Assembly (NCBI RefSeq): GCF_000717245.1
Contig: NZ_JNYQ01000001.1
Coordinates: 1,178,001 to 1,242,000, forward strand
Direction of reading: 5' to 3'
Length of the DNA: 64,000 bases
From: Kitasatospora papulosa
GTDB taxonomy: Bacteria; Actinomycetota; Actinomycetes; Streptomycetales; Streptomycetaceae
Shown: one piece after another, positions 1-10,942 of the stretch
Numbering within the stretch: the stretch's first letter is position 1
Layout: every line of letters begins with the position of its first letter
Position numbers and translations under genes: made by a program
Notes under the pieces: generated by a model
Database searches by the model: none
What the model was told of the DNA's origin: nothing
What the model saw: only the letters and a program-made list of their open reading frames with translations

Positions 1-607
1 CCGTCGCCGAGATGACCTGGGCGGGCTGCTGGTCGAGCGCCGCCGCCAGCATGGAACGCCAGGGCGTGATGCGCGTCCAGGCCAGGTCGGTGTCCCCGGG
101 CCGGTACGTCGCCGCGCGCACCGACAGCTCGTCGAGCGGGTGCTCGGCCGAGTAGGTGTCGGTGATGCGGCGCTGGGCGAGCGCGCCCAGCGGGTCCTTG
201 GCCGGATCCGCCGGAGCGTCCTCGGGCCACCACGCCACCACCGGGGCGTCCGGCAGCAGCAGCGGCAGGACGACGGACTGGGCGTGGTTGGCCAGCTCCC
301 CGTGCAGACGCAGGACGACCGTCTCGCCCGAGCCGGCGTCGGAGCCGACCCGGATCTCGGCGTCGAGCCGGGCGTCGCGGCGCGCCCGCGGCGAACGGCT
401 GACCCTCTTGATCACCACGATGATCCGCGAGGGGTGCTCGCGCGAGGAGTCGTTCGCCGCCTTGAGGGCGTCGTACGCGTTCTCCTCGTCCGTGACGATG
501 ACGAGGGTGAGCACCATGCCGACGGCGGGGGAGCCGATGTCACGGCGGGCCGAGATGAGGGCCTGGTTGATCTTGCTGGACGTGGTTTCCGTGAGATCGA
601 TCTTCAT
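1..607 (-). CDS. opcA: Glucose-6-phosphate dehydrogenase assembly protein OpcA (C-terminus cut off by window edge)
   Basis: OpcA is the actinobacterial partner protein needed for full activity of glucose-6-phosphate dehydrogenase. The reverse strand from 607 reads MKIDLTETTSSKINQALISA and continues open to base 1, so about 202 N-terminal residues are present and the C-terminus lies outside the window. The ATG overlaps the zwf stop in an ATGA, which implies translational coupling, and the gene is the distal member of tkt-tal-zwf-opcA. The assignment rests on this position directly after zwf and on the family-typical N-terminus. The start is well fixed by the overlap, with a GGAG about 11 bases upstream. 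Confidence 0.93.
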   Translation of the reverse strand, partial: MKIDLTETTSSKINQALISARRDIGSPAVGMVLTLVIVTDEENAYDALKAANDSSREHPSRIIVVIKRVSRSPRARRDARLDAEIRVGSDAGSGETVVLRLHGELANHAQSVVLPLLLPDAPVVAWWPEDAPADPAKDPLGALAQRRITDTYSAEHPLDELSVRAATYRPGDTDLAWTRITPWRSMLAAALDQQPAQVISAT

Positions 608-2136
608 GGCCGGCGCCAGCTCCGTCCGTCGCGTGCGAGCATGTCGTCGGCCTCGGCCGGACCCCAGGTGCCGGCCGCGTACCGGGCGGGCTTGCCGTGC
701 TTGTCCCAGTACTCCTCGATCGGGTCGAGGATGTTCCAGGAGAGCTCGACCTCCTGGTGGCGCGGGAAGAGGTTGGCGTCGCCGAGCAGGACATCGAGGA
801 TGAGCCGCTCGTACGCCTCCGGGCTGGACTCCGTGAAGGACTCGCCGTAGGCGAAGTCCATCGTGACGTCGCGGACCTCCATGGAGGTGCCGGGCACCTT
901 GGAGCCGAAACGCACGGTGACACCCTCGTCCGGCTGCACCCGGATGACCAGGGCGTTCCCGCCCAGCTCCTCCGTCGCACCGGACTCGAAGGGCAGATAC
1001 GGGGCCCGCTTGAAGACGACCGCGATCTCCGTGACCCTGCGGCCGAGCCGCTTGCCGGTACGCAGGTAGAACGGCACCCCGGCCCAGCGGCGGTTGTTGA
1101 TCGTCAGCTTGATCGCGGCGAAGGTGTCCGTCTTCGACTTGGGGTCGATGCCGTCCTCCTCGAGGTAGCCGGGCACCTCCTGACCGCCCTGCCACGCGTG
1201 CGTGTACTGCCCGCGCACCGTGTGGCTGCCCAGGTCCTCGGGCAGCTCGACCGCCGTGAGCACCTTGAGCTTCTCGGCGACCAAGGCCTTCGGGTGGAAG
1301 GAGCCGGGCTCCTCCATCGCCGTCAGCGCCAGCAGCTGGAGCAGGTGGTTCTGGATGACGTCACGGGCGGCGCCGATGCCGTCGTAGTACCCGGCGCGGC
1401 CGCCGATGCCGATGTCCTCGGCCATCGTGATCTGGACGTGGTCGACGTACGACCTGTTCCAGATCGGCTCCCACATGGTGTTGGCGAAACGGAGGGCCAG
1501 GATGTTCTGGACCGTCTCCTTGCCGAGGTAGTGGTCGATGCGGAAGACCTCGTTCGGCGGGAACACGTCGTGCACGAGCTGGTTCAGCTCCTGCGCGCTC
1601 CCGAGGTCGTGACCGAACGGCTTCTCGATGACGGCCCGCCGCCAGCTGCCCTCCTTCTGGTCGGCCAGCCCGTGCTTCTTGAGCTGCTGGACGACCTTGG
1701 GGAAAAACTTCGGCGGCACGGAGAGGTAGAAGGCGAAGTTGCCGCCCGTGCCCTGCGCCTTGTCGAGTTCCTCGATCGTGGACCTGAGGGTCTCGAACGC
1801 GTCGTCGTCGTCGAAGTTGCCCTGGACGAAGCGCATGCCCTGGCTGAGCTGCTGCCAGACCTCTTCGCGGAACGGGGTGCGGGAGTGCTCTTTGACGGCG
1901 TCGTGGACGACCTGGGCGAAGTCCTCGTCCTCCCAGTCGCGGCGCGCGAAACCGATGAGCGAGAAGCCCGGCGGCAGCAGGCCGCGATTGGCCAGGTCGT
2001 AGACAGCGGGCATCAGCTTTTTACGGGACAAATCGCCCGTGACGCCAAAGATCACCAGGCCCGACGGCCCCGCGATGCGCGGGAGCCGTCGGTCCTGTGC
2101 GTCACGGAGCGGGTTGGCTCCGGGAACACCAGACAA
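604..2136 (-). CDS. zwf: Glucose-6-phosphate 1-dehydrogenase
   Basis: Oxidises glucose 6-phosphate to 6-phosphogluconolactone with NADP+ in the first step of the cytoplasmic oxidative pentose phosphate pathway. The 510-residue length is normal for the family. The nucleotide-binding segment GVTGDLSRKK lies at about residues 31-40, EKPFG at 181-185, and the catalytic signature RIDHYLGK at about 199-206. The frame stays open far upstream inside tal. The TTG at 2136 was chosen because it follows the tal stop by a few bases, has GGAGGG upstream, and gives the usual N-terminus MSGVPGANPL. It sits 5 bases after tal and overlaps opcA by 4 bases. Confidence 0.96.
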   Translation of the reverse strand: MSGVPGANPLRDAQDRRLPRIAGPSGLVIFGVTGDLSRKKLMPAVYDLANRGLLPPGFSLIGFARRDWEDEDFAQVVHDAVKEHSRTPFREEVWQQLSQGMRFVQGNFDDDDAFETLRSTIEELDKAQGTGGNFAFYLSVPPKFFPKVVQQLKKHGLADQKEGSWRRAVIEKPFGHDLGSAQELNQLVHDVFPPNEVFRIDHYLGKETVQNILALRFANTMWEPIWNRSYVDHVQITMAEDIGIGGRAGYYDGIGAARDVIQNHLLQLLALTAMEEPGSFHPKALVAEKLKVLTAVELPEDLGSHTVRGQYTHAWQGGQEVPGYLEEDGIDPKSKTDTFAAIKLTINNRRWAGVPFYLRTGKRLGRRVTEIAVVFKRAPYLPFESGATEELGGNALVIRVQPDEGVTVRFGSKVPGTSMEVRDVTMDFAYGESFTESSPEAYERLILDVLLGDANLFPRHQEVELSWNILDPIEEYWDKHGKPARYAAGTWGPAEADDMLARDGRSWRRP

Positions 2137-2141
2137 GGTGG

Positions 2142-3260
2142 TCAGCCCTCCGAAGGAGCGAGGCGCTTGAGCTCGGCCTCGGTGGAGTTGAGCAGGTCGA
2201 TCCAGGCGGCTTCGAACTTCTCGACGCCCTCGTCCTCCAGCAGCTGGACGACGTCGTCGTAGCTGACCCCGAGCTTCTTGATCGCGTCGAGGTCGGCACG
2301 GGCCTGGTCGTAACGGCCGGCGACGGTGTTGCCGGTGATCTCCCCATGGTCGGCCACGGCGTCCAGCGTCGCCTCCGGCATGGTGTTGACCGTGTTCGGC
2401 GCGACCAGGTCGTCGACGTACAGGGTGTCCTTGAGGGACGGGTCCTTCACACCGGTGGAGGCCCACAGCGGGCGCTGCTTGTTGGCCTGCGCCTTGTCCA
2501 GGGCGGCCCAGCGGTCGCTGCCGAAGACCTCCTCGTACGCCTCGTAGGCCAGACGGGCGTTGGCGAGGGCGGACTTGCCCTTCGCGGCCTTCGCCTCGTC
2601 GGTGCCGACCGCGTCCAGGCGCTTGTCGATCTCGGTGTCCACGCGGGACACGAAGAAGGACGCCACTGAGTGGATCTCGGAGAGGTCCAGGCCCGCGGCC
2701 TTGGCCTTCTCCAGGCCCGCCAGGTAGGCGTCCATGACCTCGCGGTAACGCTCCAGCGAGAAGATCAGCGTGACGTTGACGCTGATGCCCTTGCCGATGA
2801 CCTCGGTGATCGCCGGCAGGCCGGCCCTGGTCGCCGGGATCTTGATGAGCGTGTTCGGCCGGTCCACCAGCCATGCCAGCTGCTTGGCCTCGGCCACCGT
2901 CGCCAGGGTGTTGTGGGCCAGGCGCGGGTCGACCTCGATGGAGACCCGGCCGTCCTGTCCGCCGGTGGCGTCGAAGACGGGGCGCAGGATGTCGGCGGCG
3001 TCACGGACGTCCGCCGTCGTGATCATGCGGATGGCTTCCTCGACGGTGACCTTGCGGGCGGCGAGGTCCGTGAGCTGCTGGTCGTAGCCGTCGCCCTGCG
3101 AGATCGCCTTCTGGAAGATCGAAGGGTTGGTCGTGACACCCACGACGTGGCTCTGGTCGATCAGCTCGGCCAGGTTGCCGGACGTGATCCTCTTACGGGA
3201 CAGGTCGTCCAGCCAGATCGCCACGCCCTCGTCGGAGAGGCGCTTGAGTGCGTCTGTCAT
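2142..3260 (-). CDS. tal: Transaldolase
   Basis: Transfers a dihydroxyacetone unit from sedoheptulose 7-phosphate to glyceraldehyde 3-phosphate in the non-oxidative pentose phosphate pathway. The protein has 372 residues, the length of the longer actinobacterial/cyanobacterial Tal type. GVTTNPSIF is at about residues 41-49, and the Schiff-base lysine lies in [10 protein letters not shown] at about K140. The ATG at 3260 has a good AGGAGA 11-16 bases upstream. An in-frame extension into the tkt gap has no ribosome site and was not used. The gene lies 34 bases after tkt and 5 bases before zwf, clearly in one operon. Confidence 0.96.
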   Translation of the reverse strand: MTDALKRLSDEGVAIWLDDLSRKRITSGNLAELIDQSHVVGVTTNPSIFQKAISQGDGYDQQLTDLAARKVTVEEAIRMITTADVRDAADILRPVFDATGGQDGRVSIEVDPRLAHNTLATVAEAKQLAWLVDRPNTLIKIPATRAGLPAITEVIGKGISVNVTLIFSLERYREVMDAYLAGLEKAKAAGLDLSEIHSVASFFVSRVDTEIDKRLDAVGTDEAKAAKGKSALANARLAYEAYEEVFGSDRWAALDKAQANKQRPLWASTGVKDPSLKDTLYVDDLVAPNTVNTMPEATLDAVADHGEITGNTVAGRYDQARADLDAIKKLGVSYDDVVQLLEDEGVEKFEAAWIDLLNSTEAELKRLAPSEG

Positions 3261-3294
3261 GAGAATTGCATCTCCTACTAGTCGTGTGATCGCG

Positions 3295-5382
3295 TCAGCG
3301 CGCGGCGGCGGCGATAGATTCCCGGGCGGCTTCCGCCACGTGCGCGGCGGTGAAGCCGAACTCGCGGAAGAGGACCTTGGCGTCCGCCGACGCACCGAAG
3401 TGCTCCAGCGAGACGATCCGGCCCGCGTCGCCCACGTAGCGGTACCAGGTGAGACCGATGCCCGCCTCGACGGCGACCCGGGCCTTCACGGACGGCGGCA
3501 GCACGCTGTCCTTGTACGCCCGGTCCTGCTCCTCGAACCACTCGACACACGGCATCGAGACCACACGGGTCGGTACACCGGCCGCCTGGAGCTCGTCACG
3601 CGCCTCGACGGCCAGCTGGACCTCGGAACCCGTGGCGATCAGAACGGCCTGGGCCTCGCCGCCCTCGGCGTCGAGGAGCACGTAGCCGCCCTTGGCGGCG
3701 TTCTCGTTCGCCGCGTAGGTGGGCAGGCCCTGGCGGGACAGCGCCAGACCGTGCGGGGCGCTCTTCCCGAAGTCCTTCTTGCCGCGCTTGAGGATCTCGC
3801 GCCAGGCGATGGTCGTCTCGTTGGCGTCCGCCGGGCGGACGACGTTGAGACCCGGGATCGCCCGCAGCGAGGCCAGGTGCTCGACCGGCTGGTGCGTCGG
3901 GCCGTCCTCGCCGAGGCCGATGGAGTCGTGCGTCCACACGTACGTCACCGGGAGGTGCATCAGCGCGGACAGCCGGACGGCGTTGCGCATGTAGTCGGAG
4001 AACACCAGGAAGGTGCCGCCGTAGATACGGGTGTTGCCGTGCAGCGCGATGCCGTTCATGGCCGCGGCCATGGAGTGCTCGCGGATGCCGAAGTGGATCG
4101 TCCGGCCGTACGGGTCGGCCTCGGGCAGCGGGTTGCCGGCCGGGAGGAACGACGACGTCTTGTCGATCGTGGTGTTGTTCGAGCCCGCGAGGTCGGCGGA
4201 GCCGCCCCACAGCTCGGGGATCACACCGCCGAGCGCCTGCAGGACCTTGCCGGAGGCGGCACGCGTGGCGACGCCGTGACCGGCCTCGAAGACGGGGAGC
4301 TCGTCCTCCCAGCCCGCGGGCAGCTCACCGGCGGCGATGCGGTCGAAGTCCGCCGCGCGCTCCGGGTTGGCGGTGCGCCACGCGGCGAAGCCCTTCTCCC
4401 ACTCGGCCTTGGCCTCGCGGCCGCGGTCCAGCGCCTCACGGGTGTGGGCGATGACCTCGTCGGAGACCTCGAAGGTCTTCTCCGGGTCGAAGCCGAGCAC
4501 CCGCTTCGTGGCGGCGATCTCGTCGTCGCCGAGGGCCGAGCCGTGCGCGGCCTCGGTGTTCTGGGCGTTCGGGGCGGGCCAGGCGATGATCGAGCGGGCC
4601 GCGATGAACGACGGGCGCTCGGTCTCGGCCTTGGCGGCCAGCAGCGCGCGGTGCAGGCCCTCGGGGTCGAGGTCGCCGCTGGGCAGCTGGTCCACGCGCT
4701 GGACGTGCCAGCCGTAGGACTCGTAACGCTTCAGGGTGTCCTCGGAGACCGCGGTCTCCGTGTCGCCCTCGATCGAGATGTGGTTGTCGTCCCACAGCAG
4801 CACCAGGTTGCCGAGCTTCTGGTGGCCGGCCAGCGAGGACGCCTCGGCCGAGATGCCCTCCTGGAGGCAGCCGTCACCGGCGATGACCCAGATGGTGTGG
4901 TCGAACGGGGAGGTGCCCGCGGCGGCCTGCGGGTCGAAGAGACCGCGCTCGTACCGGGCGGCCATCGCCATGCCCACGGCGTTGGCGACGCCCTGGCCCA
5001 GCGGGCCGGTCGTCGTCTCGACACCGGTGGTGTGGCCGTACTCCGGGTGACCGGGCGTCCTGGAGCCCCAGGTGCGGAACGCCTTCAGGTCGTCCAGTTC
5101 CAGGCCGTACCCGGCGAGGTAGAGCTGGATGTACAGCGTCAGGCTGGAGTGGCCCGCGGAGAGTACGAACCGGTCGCGTCCGGTCCACTCCGCGTCCGCC
5201 GGGTCGTGGCGCATCACCTTCTGGAAGAGGGTGTACGCGGCAGGAGCGAGGCTCATCGCCGTACCCGGGTGGCCGTTTCCGACCTTCTGTACGGCGTCCG
5301 CGGCCAGGACGCGGACGGTGTCCACGGCCCGCTGGTCCAATTCGGTCCACTGGAGGTCTGTGGTGGTCGGCTTGGTGCTCAC
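3295..5382 (-). CDS. tkt: Transketolase
   Basis: A thiamine-diphosphate enzyme that moves two-carbon units between pentose and hexose phosphates. The 695 residues match the family length. GNGHPG is at about residues 35-40, the ThDP/Mg motif begins GDGCLQEG at about 169 and ends near DDN200, and [12 protein letters not shown] occurs in the pyrimidine-binding domain. The start is GTG at 5382 ([10 protein letters not shown]). This is the first gene of the tkt-tal-zwf-opcA operon and is transcribed divergently from ctaB, so its promoter should lie in the 292-base gap upstream. Confidence 0.97.
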   Translation of the reverse strand: MSTKPTTTDLQWTELDQRAVDTVRVLAADAVQKVGNGHPGTAMSLAPAAYTLFQKVMRHDPADAEWTGRDRFVLSAGHSSLTLYIQLYLAGYGLELDDLKAFRTWGSRTPGHPEYGHTTGVETTTGPLGQGVANAVGMAMAARYERGLFDPQAAAGTSPFDHTIWVIAGDGCLQEGISAEASSLAGHQKLGNLVLLWDDNHISIEGDTETAVSEDTLKRYESYGWHVQRVDQLPSGDLDPEGLHRALLAAKAETERPSFIAARSIIAWPAPNAQNTEAAHGSALGDDEIAATKRVLGFDPEKTFEVSDEVIAHTREALDRGREAKAEWEKGFAAWRTANPERAADFDRIAAGELPAGWEDELPVFEAGHGVATRAASGKVLQALGGVIPELWGGSADLAGSNNTTIDKTSSFLPAGNPLPEADPYGRTIHFGIREHSMAAAMNGIALHGNTRIYGGTFLVFSDYMRNAVRLSALMHLPVTYVWTHDSIGLGEDGPTHQPVEHLASLRAIPGLNVVRPADANETTIAWREILKRGKKDFGKSAPHGLALSRQGLPTYAANENAAKGGYVLLDAEGGEAQAVLIATGSEVQLAVEARDELQAAGVPTRVVSMPCVEWFEEQDRAYKDSVLPPSVKARVAVEAGIGLTWYRYVGDAGRIVSLEHFGASADAKVLFREFGFTAAHVAEAARESIAAAAR

Positions 5383-5674
5383 CCTGAGTCAGGGCTCCTC
5401 TCCACTGTTCGTAAACCGGTGACTGGTTACCGCACCGGGCATTGTCGAGCCTACCCCCGTCGCAAGACCGTACTTCTGCCCTTTCCACAGTGCGGGCGAC
5501 CTGCGGAGTTCGCCTCCCGTATGAGCGCCGCCGTTCACTTCTGCGCCACCCCAACACGACCCCACCCCCGCGAAGGACGGCGTATGCCCAACGTCTACAG
5601 TGGTCTGGTTCGCGCAAGTCTTTACCGGGCCTTCCCGCCCGGAGCTTGCTGGGATTTCTCTGTCAGGGGTGTGC
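5383..5674. other. Divergent promoter gap between tkt and ctaB
   Basis: About 290 bases separate the two divergent starts and must hold the promoters of both the pentose phosphate operon and ctaB. No strong consensus promoter pair or clear operator palindrome was recognised by eye. A long open reading frame crosses this gap on the plus strand, but it is the opposite-strand shadow of tkt. Confidence 0.5.
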
Positions 5675-6622
5675 GTGACGGCCGTCGAGTCCCGACCCGC
5701 AGGGGTCGCCTTGACTCCGAGCCCAGTGGGCCAGCGCCCGTTCGGGGCCCGCATCAAGGCATTCGTGGCTCTTACCAAGCCGCGCATCATCGAGCTGCTG
5801 CTGATCACCACCGTTCCGGTGATGTTCCTCGCCGCTCAGGGCGTGCCCGATCTTTGGCTCGTAGTGACCACCACCATCGGCGGATATCTCTCCGCGGGCG
5901 GTGCCAATGCGCTCAACATGTATATCGACCGTGACATCGACGCGCTGATGGACCGTACGTCCCAGCGCCCGCTGGTCACCGGCATGGTGAGCCCTCGTGA
6001 GTGCCTTGCCTTCGGAATCGCCCTGGCGGTGATTTCCACCGTGTGGTTCGGACTGCTCGTCAACTGGCTGTCCGCGGCGCTCGCACTCGGCGCACTTCTG
6101 TTCTATGTCGTCATCTACACGATGCTGCTGAAGCGCCGTACCTCCCAGAACATCGTCTGGGGCGGAATCGCCGGCTGCATGCCGGTGCTCATCGGCTGGT
6201 CCGCCGTGACGAATTCGATGAGCTGGGCCGCGGTCATTCTTTTCGCGGTGATCTTCTTCTGGACGCCGCCGCACTACTGGCCGCTTTCGATGAAGGTCAA
6301 GGACGACTACGCCCGCGTCGGCGTCCCGATGCTCCCGGTCGTCGCCTCCAACCAGGTGGTCGCCCGCCAGATCGTGGTCTACAGCTGGGTGATGGTCGGT
6401 GTCTCGCTCCTGCTGACCCCGCTGGGCTACACCGGGTGGTTCTACACCCTGGTGGCCGTACTGACCGGCGGATTCTGGCTCTGGGAGGCCCACGGCCTGC
6501 AGAACCGGGCCAAGTCCGGCGTCACCGGCGCCAAGCTCAAGGAGATGCGGCTGTTCCACTGGTCCATCACCTATGTCTCGCTCCTCTTCGTCGCCGTCGC
6601 GGTGGACCCCTTCCTGAGGTAG
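5675..6622 (+). CDS. ctaB: Protohaem IX farnesyltransferase (haem O synthase)
   Basis: A membrane prenyltransferase that adds the farnesyl group to protohaem to make haem O for cytochrome aa3 oxidase. The UbiA-family signature NMYIDRDID with the following DRTSQRPL lies at about residues 81-100, preceded by [12 protein letters not shown] second Asp-rich loop motif ([14 protein letters not shown]) follows, and seven to nine hydrophobic segments are visible. The GTG at 5675 was preferred because AGGGG ends 5 bases upstream. A GTG at 5669 is the alternative, and the frame is open further upstream. The protein is 315 residues. Haem A synthase lies nearby on the other strand. Confidence 0.93.
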   Translation: MTAVESRPAGVALTPSPVGQRPFGARIKAFVALTKPRIIELLLITTVPVMFLAAQGVPDLWLVVTTTIGGYLSAGGANALNMYIDRDIDALMDRTSQRPLVTGMVSPRECLAFGIALAVISTVWFGLLVNWLSAALALGALLFYVVIYTMLLKRRTSQNIVWGGIAGCMPVLIGWSAVTNSMSWAAVILFAVIFFWTPPHYWPLSMKVKDDYARVGVPMLPVVASNQVVARQIVVYSWVMVGVSLLLTPLGYTGWFYTLVAVLTGGFWLWEAHGLQNRAKSGVTGAKLKEMRLFHWSITYVSLLFVAVAVDPFLR

Positions 6623-6722
6623 TCCCGCACGCGCAGAGGCTCCGCCGACGGGCGGGGGACGTGGCCGACGCCACGCCCCCCGCCCGTCGCCAGTCGATCT
6701 ACCCGTCGGTAGCATCCTGACC

Positions 6723-7088
6723 ATGGCAGAGACGGCAGAGCCTCAGACCCAGCAGACGGACGACAAGCACGCGGCCCGCGCCGAGCGCAGGGCTGCGAAG
6801 CTCGCCAGGCAGATCAACACCTTCGCCGAGGCGCACGGCGGTGCCGAGGGGCAGCTCGCCCACCTCGGGCGGATGGGCACCCGCATCGTGCTGGTCGGTG
6901 AGGACGGCGGCTGGGGCGACCTGGTCGCCCCCTCCTACGCGGTGGCCGAGAACGCCACGCGCAAGGCTGGCATCACCGTCCACGAGGACTTCGACGGCGA
7001 GTTCGCGGCCAAGGTCCGCACGGGCCCGTACGAGTGGTCCCGGATGGCGGGCATCCAGGTCGGCGGCCCGTCCAACGACAAGGGCTGA
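6723..7088 (+). CDS. Conserved actinobacterial protein of unknown function
   Basis: A 121-residue soluble protein of the sort found next to cta genes in Streptomyces. I recognise it as conserved but know of no function. It has a charged, helix-prone N-terminal third rich in Ala, Arg and Lys (about 15-35), then a compact alpha/beta part with GTRIVLVGEDGGWGDLVAPS. There is no signal peptide or membrane segment. The ATG has no Shine-Dalgarno sequence. A TAGCAT at 6710-6715 ends 7 bases before the ATG, so transcription may start at the A of the start codon (leaderless mRNA). It converges on ctaA across a strong hairpin. Confidence 0.82.
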   Translation: MAETAEPQTQQTDDKHAARAERRAAKLARQINTFAEAHGGAEGQLAHLGRMGTRIVLVGEDGGWGDLVAPSYAVAENATRKAGITVHEDFDGEFAAKVRTGPYEWSRMAGIQVGGPSNDKG

Positions 7089-7111
7089 CTCACCCGGTAC
7101 CGGTACGACGA

Positions 7112-7158
7112 AGAGCCGCTGTCGTCCCGCCCCTCAGGGGCGCGACGACAGCGGCTCT
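7112..7158. terminator. Bidirectional hairpin between convergent genes
   Basis: A perfect 15-bp inverted repeat (AGAGCCGCTGTCGTC at 7112-7126 and its complement at 7144-7158) encloses a smaller GCCCCT/AGGGGC stem. It lies between the stop at 7088 and the ctaA stop at 7174 and can serve both strands. There is no T-run, as is usual in Streptomyces. Confidence 0.85.
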
Positions 7159-7173
7159 CGTATGTCCGCGCGG

Positions 7174-8145
7174 TCAGACGGCCGCGGCGTGCTCCGGCTG
7201 CTGTCCGCTCGCCGGAGCGGGGATGCCGGGGCCGCCCGCCGGCCGCTCGCGCAGCGACAGGAGCAGCCGCATGACCGCGATCCACATCAGGGACGAGCCG
7301 AGCATGTGGATCCCGACCAGGATCTCGGGTACGTCGCTGAAGTACTGCACGTAGCCGATGGCGCCCTGTGCCAGCAGCACCAGCAGCAGGTCACGGGCGC
7401 GGGCCCGGGTGTCGGCGGGGGCGTCCACGACGCGCAGGGCGAAGAACATCGCGACGGCCAGGGCGCAGACGACCCAGGCCGCGACGGCGTGGACGTGTGC
7501 GGCGGCGCTCCAGTCCCACGGCATGCGCGGGACGTCGCTGCTGTCGCCGGCGTGCTTGCCCGAGCCGGTCACCGTGGTGCCGAGCACCATCAGCAGGACC
7601 GTGGCGGCGACGACGGCCCAGGACAGCTGCCGCACCGGGCGGGGGGCGCGCGGGCGCGGCGCGCCGTCGCCCTCGCCGATCCGCACCCAGGTGATCACGG
7701 CCACCGTGAGCAGGCAGTTGGCGAGCAGGAAGTGCCCGGCCACCGACCACGGGTTGAGTCCGGCCCAGACGGTGATCCCGCCGATGACGGCGTTCCCCAT
7801 CACCAGCCAGAACTGCGACCAGGCGAGGCGCGTGAGACCGCGCCTGCGGGGCTTCAGGGAGCGCGCCGCGATGATCGCCCAGCCGACCGCGGCCGACAGG
7901 ACGTAGGTCAGCATCCGGTTGCCGAACTCGATGGCGCCGTGCAGACCCTGCTCGGGGGTGGCGAAGAGGCTGTCGTCGGTGCACTTGGGCCAGGTGTCGC
8001 AGCCCAGGCCCGATCCGGTCAGCCGGACCGCACCGCCCGTGACGATGATGAAGACGCTCATCACCACCGCGGCGAGCGCCGCTCGCTTGGCCGTCTTCGC
8101 CGACGGGGTCCAGCGCTTGGCGATGTAGGAGATGGGGGTTTCCAC
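7174..8145 (-). CDS. ctaA: Haem A synthase
   Basis: Oxidises haem O to haem A in the cell membrane for cytochrome c oxidase. There are about eight hydrophobic segments in two similar halves. The conserved histidines expected as haem ligands are visible in LHGAIEFGNRM, VAGHFLLAN, AAHVHAVAAW and VGIHMLGSS, and a cysteine pair occurs in GLGCDTWPKC. GTG at 8145 (VETPISYIAKRW) is preferred over an in-frame ATG at 8196, because the extra 17 residues look unrelated to the family and AGGG stands just upstream of the GTG. It acts after ctaB, which lies on the other side of a small unknown gene. Confidence 0.92.
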   Translation of the reverse strand: METPISYIAKRWTPSAKTAKRAALAAVVMSVFIIVTGGAVRLTGSGLGCDTWPKCTDDSLFATPEQGLHGAIEFGNRMLTYVLSAAVGWAIIAARSLKPRRRGLTRLAWSQFWLVMGNAVIGGITVWAGLNPWSVAGHFLLANCLLTVAVITWVRIGEGDGAPRPRAPRPVRQLSWAVVAATVLLMVLGTTVTGSGKHAGDSSDVPRMPWDWSAAAHVHAVAAWVVCALAVAMFFALRVVDAPADTRARARDLLLVLLAQGAIGYVQYFSDVPEILVGIHMLGSSLMWIAVMRLLLSLRERPAGGPGIPAPASGQQPEHAAAV

Positions 8146-8245
8146 GCGCCCTATCGTAAGGAACGGCTTGTGCAAGTTTTCACGAGGGGTGGGCATTCCC
8201 GGGTGAGCCCGGACATTGTCGCGGGACGGCGCCCCGGGAGGGCCC

Positions 8246-9009
8246 TCACTCCCAGCGGAAGAACCGCGCCGCCGCGCCCAGCCCCAGCACCGCCCAGACG
8301 GCCAGGACCGCCGCGTCGCCCCACGGCATCGCGGCGCCGTGCTGCAGGACGTCCCTGAGCCCGTCGGAGAGCGCTGAGATCGGCAGCAGGCCCAGGGCCG
8401 ACTGTGCCGCCTCCGGGAACCTGTCCAGCGGCACGACGACGCCGCCGCCGACCAGCAGCAGCAGGAAGACCAGGTTGGCGGCGGCCAGCGTCGCCTCGGC
8501 CTTCAGCGTCCCCGCCATCAGCAGCCCCAGCCCGGAGAAGGCCACGGTGCCCAGGACCAGCAGCAGCAGGACGGAGAACGGGTTCCCCTGCGGCGACCAG
8601 CCAAGCGCGAAGGCGATCACCGTCAGCAGGACGACCTGCAGCACCTCCGTGACCAGCACCGAGAGGGTCTTGGCCGTCATCAGGCCCCAGCGGGGCAGCG
8701 GCGAGGCGCCCAGCCGCTTGAGGACGCCGTAGCGGCGTTCGAAACCGGTGGCGATGGCCTGGCCCGTGAAGGCCGTGGACATCACCGCGAGCGCCAGGAT
8801 GCCCGGCGTCAGGAAATCGACCGCCTCACCCGCGCCCGTGTCGACGACGTCGACCGCGCTGAACAGGACGAGCAGCAGCGCCGGGATGACCACGGTGAGC
8901 AGCAGCTGCTCGCCGTTGCGCAGGAGCATCCGCGTCTCCAGCGCGGCCTGGGCCGCGATCATGCGGTGCAGCGGGGCGGCGCCGGGGCGCGGGGTGTACG
9001 TACCGGCGC

Positions 9010-9013
<4 letters not shown>
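8246..9013 (-). CDS. ABC-2 type transporter permease
   Basis: A 255-residue membrane protein with about six hydrophobic helices, the typical size of an ABC-2 exporter permease. After a short cytoplasmic start come LLLTVVIPALLLVLFSAV, a segment around FLTPGILALAVMST, and four further helices ending in FFRWE. The conserved cytoplasmic stretch GFERRYGVLKRLGASPLPR is typical of drug or antibiotic exporters. Its ATG overlaps the stop of the ATPase gene in an ATGA, so the two form one translationally coupled exporter. The substrate cannot be told from sequence. Confidence 0.9.
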
Positions 9014-9936
<923 letters not shown>

Positions 9937-10107
9937 GGCGGGCAAGTCTAGGCTGGCGGGAAAGGGGTCCGGCGCGCCGGGTTCCCCCCTGTGTCCGGAC
10001 GTGTCCGGAGCGTCGTGCCGGGGCCCGGGAGCCCCGCGTCCCCCGGAGGTCCGCGACGGCGCCCACCTGCGAAGGGCTGCCGAGATCATCCGTTTCCGCA
10101 GGTCAAC

Positions 10108-10126
10108 TTAGGTCTGCCTTAGTGAT
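10108..10126 (+). promoter_or_regulatory. Possible iron-regulator (DtxR/DmdR-like) box upstream of sufR
   Basis: TTAGGTCTGCCTTAGTGAT matches the 19-base actinobacterial iron-box consensus (TWAGGTWAGSCTWACCTWA) at 13 positions, with a good left half and a poor right half. It lies 67 bases before the sufR start, where iron control of Fe-S assembly would make sense. The match is partial, so this is only a candidate. Confidence 0.35.
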
Positions 10127-10192
10127 GAAGGGCACCGCGCCCGGTCACGGGGCGGGTTGTCAGGCCCGGAGGAATTACGCAACAATGGCGTT

Positions 10193-10942
10193 GTGAAATA
10201 CGTTGGCGAGGCTCCTCAGGAGGAACTCGCGACCGGTGAGCGCTCGACGCGCAACCGGGTCGCGCGCTCCATCCTGGACCACGGCCCGTCCACCGCCGCC
10301 GACCTGGCGAAGCGGGTCGGCCTGACGCAGGCGGCCGTACGCCGTCATCTCGACACCCTCGTCTCCGACGACGTGGTCGAGGCCCGCGAGCAGCGGGTGT
10401 ACGGCACGCGGACCCGTGGCCGTCCGGCCAAGGTCTTCGCGCTCACCGACTGCGGCCGGGACGCGTTCGACCAGTCCTACGACAAGCTCGCCGCCGACGC
10501 GCTCCGCTGGATCGCCGACACCGCCGGGGACGAGGCGCTCGTCGCCTTCGCCCGCGCCAGGATGGCCTCCCAGTCCGAGACGTACCGGGCCGTGATCGAG
10601 GCCGCGGACCCCGAGGCCCGCACCCAGGCCTTGGCCAAGGCCTTGTCGGCCGACGGGTACGCTGCTACGGCGCGCAGCGCGCCGGGGCCCCAGCAGGGCG
10701 AGCAGTTGTGCCAGCACCACTGCCCGGTCGCGCACGTAGCGGAGCAGTTCCCGCAGCTGTGCGAGGCGGAGACGGAGTTCTTCTCCAGTCTGCTCGGGAC
10801 CCATGTGCAGCGTCTCGCCACCCTCGCCCACGGCGACGGCGTGTGCACGACGTTCGTTCCGCGCGGCAGCCCCACGGCACCACAGACTTCACAGACCACT
10901 CATTCAGCATCCGCAAGCACGGCCGGGAGGAACCCCGCATGA
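10193..10942 (+). CDS. sufR: SUF operon Fe-S-cluster-dependent repressor
   Basis: A winged-helix regulator of 249 residues that in actinobacteria carries an Fe-S cluster and represses the suf operon when cluster supply is adequate. The helix-turn-helix lies at about 30-60 ([23 protein letters not shown]), followed by a wing. The C-terminal domain has cysteines at about 173, 177, 190 and 218, including the C-x12-C spacing typical of SufR. The GTG at 10193 was chosen because it opens with the family-like KYVGEA. A TTG at 10157 is in frame but places a GGAGGA inside the gene. Its stop overlaps the sufB start (ATGA), making it the first operon gene. Confidence 0.9.
   Translation: MKYVGEAPQEELATGERSTRNRVARSILDHGPSTAADLAKRVGLTQAAVRRHLDTLVSDDVVEAREQRVYGTRTRGRPAKVFALTDCGRDAFDQSYDKLAADALRWIADTAGDEALVAFARARMASQSETYRAVIEAADPEARTQALAKALSADGYAATARSAPGPQQGEQLCQHHCPVAHVAEQFPQLCEAETEFFSSLLGTHVQRLATLAHGDGVCTTFVPRGSPTAPQTSQTTHSASASTAGRNPA

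Noticed and set aside
604..2874. Long N-terminal extension of zwf into tal
   Set aside because: The extra part lies antiphase within tal, has non-coding composition, and the TTG at 2136 gives the family N-terminus.
3127..5934. Very long plus-strand open frame (over 900 codons) opposite tal/tkt
   Set aside because: It is the antisense shadow of transketolase in GC-rich DNA; its translation is Val/Arg/Gly-rich low-complexity with no family features.
10157..10192. Upstream TTG start of sufR, which would include a rare TTA codon at 10175
   Set aside because: It would put a GGAGGA inside the gene and add residues not expected for SufR, so the TTA is probably not translated and bldA control is not supported.
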